Below, in pieces: positions 58,929 through 64,000 of a stretch of 64,000 nucleotides of DNA (positions are counted from its first letter, which is position 1; the number at the start of each line of letters is the position of its first letter). The notes below the pieces were generated by a model. It saw nothing but the letters and a program-made list of their open reading frames with translations. It was not told the origin of the DNA and searched no databases. The position numbers were made by a program, and so were the translations under genes. The stretch is from an uncultured Amphritea sp. (GTDB taxonomy: Bacteria > Pseudomonadota > Gammaproteobacteria > Pseudomonadales > Balneatricaceae), in assembly GCF_937127095.1 (NCBI RefSeq), contig NZ_CAKZLP010000078.1:62001-126000 (forward strand), read 5' to 3'.

Positions 58929-61900
58929 TTATCGGATTTCCAGGGGGATGTGCTTGAGTACACGGTTGCCGATGCGAACACTGACCTCCGTAACCCCGGT
59001 TGGGTTCGGACCCTGCTCGACTGCGTAGATCCACCGGCCATTGGCGTTATCCAGTTTCCAGTCAGCGAAAGGAGTACCGGTGGCCGTACCGTTCATGTAC
59101 AGACGTACACGGGTATCGGACGGGAAGGTTGTCCAGCCGTTGAAGCGCCAGCGAACGTTGCCGTTGTTGCGAACCCGGGCAAAGGCGCGCTGAACTGAGA
59201 TATCCTTATTCAGGACAACTGTCGCAGTATTCGCCGCTGGATCATTCGATGCCTTGTACTGGAAGCTAAACTGGCCAACCGAACGACGGCCTGTTGGTGT
59301 GGTAAACATGAACTGATTGTTCCGAGGAACACCCCAGGTCAGAATGCCACCACCGGTTTCGCTGCCAATAACCGGAACCGCATCTCTCCAGCCTGTGGTA
59401 TTAATATCATTACGCAGCAGGTTGTTGATGTTCAGGATATAACCCTGAAGGTTCCAGGCAGGTCCGGCTTTTACTACACGGCGGACATCATCCACTGCAA
59501 TAGCCAGAGGCGTTGCGTTAGGGATAGTTCTGATACCCACAGGCAGCTCTTCTGCGCCGATCTCTGGGCCCGCATTGTAATAGCGTGGCGTGCCGTAGAA
59601 GTCAGCATCAAGTAGGCTACCGTTGCCTATCAATACATCAATCAATCCGTTGTCAATGGCGCCATTGGTTGGATCGTTAGCCAGACGGTAATTACCGCGC
59701 AGGGCTGGATCCAGCGATAATGGACCAAAGCGAACATCGATGAAGTTACCGCCCTCATCCAGAGCCGCCGCTATATTAATATTAGTGGTTTGCTCCTGTT
59801 GCATGATGGTCTGTCCCGGCTGACCATTTGCCAGTGGTGTGGCAAAGATCTGGTCGGAGTCTGCTGCCAGTTGATTACCTACAGCATATGCTCCATTTTC
59901 CAGCGTATCGGTCAGCAATGAGTTTTTCGGATGCAGACTCAGGTTGAGATCATCCACAACAGCGATATCACTGTATACCGGAAGCTCACCCGCTCCGATG
60001 TCAGGCACCAGACCAAAGGTCTGAGGTGCGTTGGCACCGTTGATAAACCAGTAGAAGCTGCGGTTACGCAGAATGATGTTATTAACCAGCTCAGGATCGC
60101 TATAGCTCTGCCCCGATGCACTGGCTAACTCAACGGTATGACGGTGAGAAGCAACACCCGCACCCGGTTGAGGTGTGGATTGGCTGAGACCGTTCAGCGC
60201 CGGATCGATGGTGGCAGCAACCGTTGCGGTGCTGTCATTATAGGCAATGGTGTTATGCACCATGCTCACTGCACTGGCATCGTGCATGGAAACACCGCCG
60301 CCATCACGTCCAGCGACGTTATTGACGATGATGTTGTCATACAGTTTGATGCTATGCCAGGCACTGCTGAGGACCGGGTTGGTTGTGACATCGGCGCCGT
60401 TAACAAAGTTCAGCTTCACGCCACCACCGCTACCGGCACCTGCCTGGTTACCCATGATCATATTGTCTTCAATCATGACGGAACCGGTTCCCGGAGTCAG
60501 GCCAACGTTACCTGTCGCATTCGCCAGGCCACCCTTACCACCGACAAAGATACCACCACCATGCACTTCCAGACCCTGAGTGAAAGACTGGTTGTACGCG
60601 ATGGTGTTGTTGGCAATAAGACCATTGTTGCTCAGACCCAGATGGCCAATACCACCACCATCACCCTGGGTAAAGTTACCGCAGATCATGTTGTCGGTGA
60701 TCTGGTAGTTATCACTACCAGAGTAAAGCGCCACGCCGCCGCCTGCACCACCGGAACTTCCGTTTTGGTTGATCTGGTTGTTGTGGATATTGATATTGTT
60801 GTTTTCGGCATCAACATGAACCAGATCACCATTGATCTCATTGGTCATGGTTGGATAACCGATTCGGATACCACCACCAAAGTTACCGGAGTTGGTATAA
60901 ATATCGTTGTTACTGATCTCGAGGTTGTCGATATAGCCGCCGATGAAGATACCGCCGCCATCAGTCGCACCGGTGATACCTAAGCCATCTATACGGGACT
61001 TGGCCGTGGCATATTCACCCACGTTACCCACAACCAGAATCGCAGGACCCTCTTCAGTACCAAAGACGGGCACCTGGTCAATAATATTAAGGCCGCCCAG
61101 TGCCTGACCTGGAAGCAGGTCATAATCCCCGGCTATTGCCATGCTGTAAACCCGGTCACGCCAGAGTTGCAGTTTTGACGCCGGAGCGCGAACCGCATTA
61201 ATGGTGGTAGATGCAGCACCGAAACCTTGCAGGCGAACCGGTTTATGCATAATGACCATCTCATGATAGTCACCAGGGGAAACCAGAATCAGATCGCCAG
61301 CATTGGCGTTATTGATAGCATCCTGAATAGGTGTATCGGTAAGGTTGTTGGATGGATAAACCGTAGCGACAGTTTCTCCAGGAGCCAGAATGTTGAGGGT
61401 AACAGAGTTAACCGACTTTTCACCGTTGAATGTAGTGACTTCCAGCTGACCGGAAGAGAGACCAGCGGGCACAGCAAAGGTGATTGTGTCGTTACTCCAG
61501 GTTGAAACGGCAACCGCTGTACCACCTACGGTAACGGTGCCGGTTGAAGCTCCGAAACTGTAATCACGGGTAACCGTTTTCGTGGTAGTCGCCGTACCAT
61601 CGTACTGCGGGTTAGGGATTTCAACAGCAGACCCCTGAGATGTAATGGTAACGATATCACCGGGTGCAGCAGCCGGACCTCCGGTGACACTGCTTTCTAC
61701 GGTGTAGATGCCGGGAGTGCTGGTTGGCAGTTCACAATCCAGAGGGAACTGGTTAGGGCCAGCGAAAGCCGAAACAGGCACTACCGGGGTATCCAGATAG
61801 GTTGTAGAGCCAGGCATATACTGGAAGGTATAACAGAACTGGCTGTATTGCGGGTTGTGGTAAGGATCCCTTTCCAGTTTGCCGGTAACGGGGTTCAGGA

Positions 61901-64000
61901 TAGGGCTGGCATCGTTCATACATGCAGTCACCATGTTGGGTGACACACCGGTTGGCATCGGCAGGTTTACAGAATAGGTAGAAGGTAATAGTGCGTTAAA
62001 GTGCCCCCACTCATCAGAATAAGTACGCACAATCTCACGGCCAGTCCAGTCTTTGAATGATACTGGCAGCCATGGTGGCGCGTACTTCTCGCCAAAGTTG
62101 GGAGAATTAGGATCGAACTCGTTGGCTGTATCATCCAGAATGCCCCCCACGACGTGCGCAGCGATCGGCACATCAGTGAACATAAAGAAGTCCGCTGCAG
62201 CATTTTTACCACTGCTCAGTGCAACCAGCTTACGGTCACACAAGGGGCGATACTGTCCGGCAAAGGGTGCCGGATCCTGACTACCAACCTGATAGCTTAA
62301 ATAGGGTGATACCTGATGATTGTCACCAACGCACAGTGGCGGTGCCAGCAGAGGTGATGGCGTGTAAGTATCACCGTAGTCGACGTTACGGTCTTCCTCC
62401 TTGACCAGCTCGTAACCCGGAGGCAGCTCAGACTCTACGATATAACGTCCAGGAGACAGGTCATTAAAAGCGTAACCGCCGTCAAATACACCGTCGGTGA
62501 TCTGATTATAATTACGCAGACCATCATAGCAGTCGGTAGTGTGTGCGCCCGCATTACCGAGTTCAGGATGTGCAGTGAAGTCTACCCCCTGGCAATTAGT
62601 AGGATTGGAGTCATCCCAGCTATCTGACCAGGTTACCTGAATCGCGTCTCCAAGGTCGAAGGTGCCATCGCTGTTGCGGTCGGTATCTTCCGGTCCGGGG
62701 AAGTTGTTAAGTGGATAGCGATCTACGTCGGGGCGAACATGTTGCGAAATACCGAGAGGGTTAACAGCAACGTCCCCCCCTGCAGCGCTGTCGATAACAC
62801 CATTTCCGGTTGAATCACGATAGAGGTTAAATTGTACCCTTGGAATACCGGGTTCCCATTCCTCTCCAACAGCATATCGAGGGTCATTCTCTGCACGGGT
62901 AATCGCATACAGCGCCATGCCGGATATGCCACCGTTTTCACCGGTTGCAGTGTTGTATAAAGCTTTACCAAACTCGAGACGGTTGGTTTGGCCAAGGAAT
63001 CCCTGCATACCGAGTGTCAGGACCTGGCCCTGTTTAGTTGTAGAGAGGTTGTTGCCGGTATTCGGGTTGATGGCTGGAGAACCTGCTACGAGGTTTTCGT
63101 TTCCGGGGATAGTGATATCACAGGCCGGATCACCTGCTTCGACAGCATTATCAATGCGCGCCTGAGTACAGAACTGCGGCTGCGGATTAAGCACATCAAA
63201 GGTAGGGTCATCCCAGCCTGCGTCGGCACGAACTTCGCCACCATCATCTACTACGTAGGTGACACCGGTCGCTTTCAACGTTCCGAAATCAACCTCTGCA
63301 ACCAACCAGTGGAAGAATGGGAAGACTTCATCAAACGGTGCTTCACCTTCGGTATCAATGGCGAAGGACTGATAGATTGTACCGTTGCGGAAACGCAGAT
63401 TTACCGCTGACTTGTCTGCCCCCAGCGATGGTTCATTGGCATCCCTGAAGCCGTTCTGGTTAGTATCGAAGAAGACACTGGAGCTGAGCTTAGCGAACCA
63501 GTTAAATACGGGGATATCCGCCAGATCAATCACCGCATTGGCGGTATTTGGTACTGTGATATTTTTACTGGCGATGACAATGTCCAGGTTGTTATCCCAA
63601 ACCGCCAGGATGTAGTCACCAGGGGGGACATTAGAGAAGCTGAAGTTGCTGTCGGCATCGCATGGTTGTGTCTCGATTGCAGGAAGGGCGCCGGGGCGGT
63701 TCAGTGCTACCCAGCATCCCGGAATCGGATCACCATTGAAGAATGCCAGCTCTGGCGGTCTGGACATATGGTTATTCAGCACCTGACCCAGAATGGTGGC
63801 ACTGCCATTGTTAGCATTTTTGAAAACGGTATTTTCATACTGCTTTGTAAAGCCGACAAAGGCATGGAAACCGGGTGGTCCGAACTCGACAAAGTAAGAA
63901 GGTTCATTAGCCGCAGGCCAGACATCAATAACATTAGTGCCTTCAATCGTAGAGGTCTGCACCCAACCCTGGCCGGTTGGCGGGGTAATAACAACGCCAT
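58929..64000 (-). CDS. Giant surface protein with SdrD/CNA-type, TIG and parallel beta-helix domains (5' end outside window)
   Basis: More than 1685 residues; the frame stays open to the right edge (GVVITPPTGQGW precedes the first GTG at 63962), so the true start lies beyond. In order: a carboxypeptidase-regulatory/CNA-B-like domain (GDPIPGCWVALNRPG, NVPPGDYILAVWDNN), SdrD B-like domains (FFDTNQNGFRDANEPSLG; PGRYIVESELPPGYELV), a TIG/IPT domain (GTVTVGGTAVAVSTWSNDTI), then a right-handed parallel beta-helix of about 450 residues with Asn/Gly-rich rungs (NNDIYTNSGNFGGGIRIG, NNTIAYNQ). An Ig-like domain (LLRNDINTTG) and a 65-residue unrecognised tail end the protein. It is the first gene seen in the cupredoxin operon, 58 bases before the 430-residue gene. 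Confidence 0.85.
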   Translation of the reverse strand, partial: GVVITPPTGQGWVQTSTIEGTNVIDVWPAANEPSYFVEFGPPGFHAFVGFTKQYENTVFKNANNGSATILGQVLNNHMSRPPELAFFNGDPIPGCWVALNRPGALPAIETQPCDADSNFSFSNVPPGDYILAVWDNNLDIVIASKNITVPNTANAVIDLADIPVFNWFAKLSSSVFFDTNQNGFRDANEPSLGADKSAVNLRFRNGTIYQSFAIDTEGEAPFDEVFPFFHWLVAEVDFGTLKATGVTYVVDDGGEVRADAGWDDPTFDVLNPQPQFCTQARIDNAVEAGDPACDITIPGNENLVAGSPAINPNTGNNLSTTKQGQVLTLGMQGFLGQTNRLEFGKALYNTATGENGGISGMALYAITRAENDPRYAVGEEWEPGIPRVQFNLYRDSTGNGVIDSAAGGDVAVNPLGISQHVRPDVDRYPLNNFPGPEDTDRNSDGTFDLGDAIQVTWSDSWDDSNPTNCQGVDFTAHPELGNAGAHTTDCYDGLRNYNQITDGVFDGGYAFNDLSPGRYIVESELPPGYELVKEEDRNVDYGDTYTPSPLLAPPLCVGDNHQVSPYLSYQVGSQDPAPFAGQYRPLCDRKLVALSSGKNAAADFFMFTDVPIAAHVVGGILDDTANEFDPNSPNFGEKYAPPWLPVSFKDWTGREIVRTYSDEWGHFNALLPSTYSVNLPMPTGVSPNMVTACMNDASPILNPVTGKLERDPYHNPQYSQFCYTFQYMPGSTTYLDTPVVPVSAFAGPNQFPLDCELPTSTPGIYTVESSVTGGPAAAPGDIVTITSQGSAVEIPNPQYDGTATTTKTVTRDYSFGASTGTVTVGGTAVAVSTWSNDTITFAVPAGLSSGQLEVTTFNGEKSVNSVTLNILAPGETVATVYPSNNLTDTPIQDAINNANAGDLILVSPGDYHEMVIMHKPVRLQGFGAASTTINAVRAPASKLQLWRDRVYSMAIAGDYDLLPGQALGGLNIIDQVPVFGTEEGPAILVVGNVGEYATAKSRIDGLGITGATDGGGIFIGGYIDNLEISNNDIYTNSGNFGGGIRIGYPTMTNEINGDLVHVDAENNNINIHNNQINQNGSSGGAGGGVALYSGSDNYQITDNMICGNFTQGDGGGIGHLGLSNNGLIANNTIAYNQSFTQGLEVHGGGIFVGGKGGLANATGNVGLTPGTGSVMIEDNMIMGNQAGAGSGGGVKLNFVNGADVTTNPVLSSAWHSIKLYDNIIVNNVAGRDGGGVSMHDASAVSMVHNTIAYNDSTATVAATIDPALNGLSQSTPQPGAGVASHRHTVELASASGQSYSDPELVNNIILRNRSFYWFINGANAPQTFGLVPDIGAGELPVYSDIAVVDDLNLSLHPKNSLLTDTLENGAYAVGNQLAADSDQIFATPLANGQPGQTIMQQEQTTNINIAAALDEGGNFIDVRFGPLSLDPALRGNYRLANDPTNGAIDNGLIDVLIGNGSLLDADFYGTPRYYNAGPEIGAEELPVGIRTIPNATPLAIAVDDVRRVVKAGPAWNLQGYILNINNLLRNDINTTGWRDAVPVIGSETGGGILTWGVPRNNQFMFTTPTGRRSVGQFSFQYKASNDPAANTATVVLNKDISVQRAFARVRNNGNVRWRFNGWTTFPSDTRVRLYMNGTATGTPFADWKLDNANGRWIYAVEQGPNPTGVTEVSVRIGNRVLKHIPLEIR

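Noticed and set aside
60138..60983. 281-codon plus-strand frame with Thr/Val-rich product opposite the beta-helix
   Set aside because: Its repetitiveness mirrors the Asn/Gly repeats of the real gene on the other strand; there is no independent support.
1..64000. tRNA, rRNA, prophage, insertion sequence or integrase genes
   Set aside because: None recognised on either strand; no cloverleaf-like gene, transposase motif or terminal inverted repeats were seen by eye.

Overview
The window looks like chromosome of a marine gammaproteobacterium of the Oceanospirillales/Pseudomonas-relative type. This is inferred from gene content: a Pseudomonas-style mannitol ABC operon, a HexR/Entner-Doudoroff glycolysis island, a sigma-E/ChrR photo-oxidative stress locus and an Xps-type secretion gene set. 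Most genes have clear Shine-Dalgarno sites and tight, often overlapping junctions. I saw no tRNA, rRNA, CRISPR array, phage gene or insertion sequence.

Region 1 (1-22.6 kb) is a carbon-catabolism island. A porin gene with a damaged 3' end lies beside a mannitol operon read on the minus strand (mtlR, mtlE-F-G-K-D, pgi, mtlZ). These are followed by pyk, gap, edd, a hexose-6-phosphate mutarotase, mgsA, eda, pgl, zwf and hexR. Together they encode a nearly continuous route from mannitol uptake through fructose, fructose-6-P, glucose-6-P, 6-phosphogluconate and KDPG to pyruvate plus glyceraldehyde-3-P, with GapDH and pyruvate kinase for lower glycolysis. A motif CANAWAAGTACA occurs about 160 bp upstream of both mtlE and the porin.

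Region 2 (22.6-28.8 kb) holds three minus-strand genes: a DUF6765-type protein, a 1140-residue GMC-oxidoreductase/alpha-beta-hydrolase fusion with Cys at the nucleophile position, and a PhoD-like phosphatase.

Region 3 (28.8-34.2 kb) is a compact hoxFUYHW operon for a group 3d NAD-reducing [NiFe] hydrogenase with its maturation protease. No hyp maturation genes are present in the window.

Region 4 (34.2-46.3 kb) starts with a 4xCBS-PAS-GGDEF-EAL protein. A sigma-E/ChrR (ECF11) stress locus follows: a five-gene plus-strand operon (DUF2878, chalcone-isomerase-like, DUF3833, SDR, SnoaL-like), an HDOD gene, a three-gene minus-strand lipid-modification operon (FAD oxidoreductase, DUF1365, CFA-type methyltransferase), then rpoE-like, chrR and a small Trp-rich protein gene. 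Three promoters of the form TGATCC-N16/17-CGTA sit exactly before the three transcription units, and ChrR keeps all its known metal ligands.

Region 5 (46.4-64 kb) is entirely minus strand. It carries the L-M-N(C)-D end of a type II secretion system, a subtilisin-like protease, a small exported protein, three cupredoxin-fold exported proteins that have lost different copper ligands, and an SdrD/TIG/beta-helix surface protein of more than 1680 residues that runs off the right edge. I read this as an extracellular cupredoxin system with its own partial secretion apparatus. It is the best candidate here for an undescribed system.
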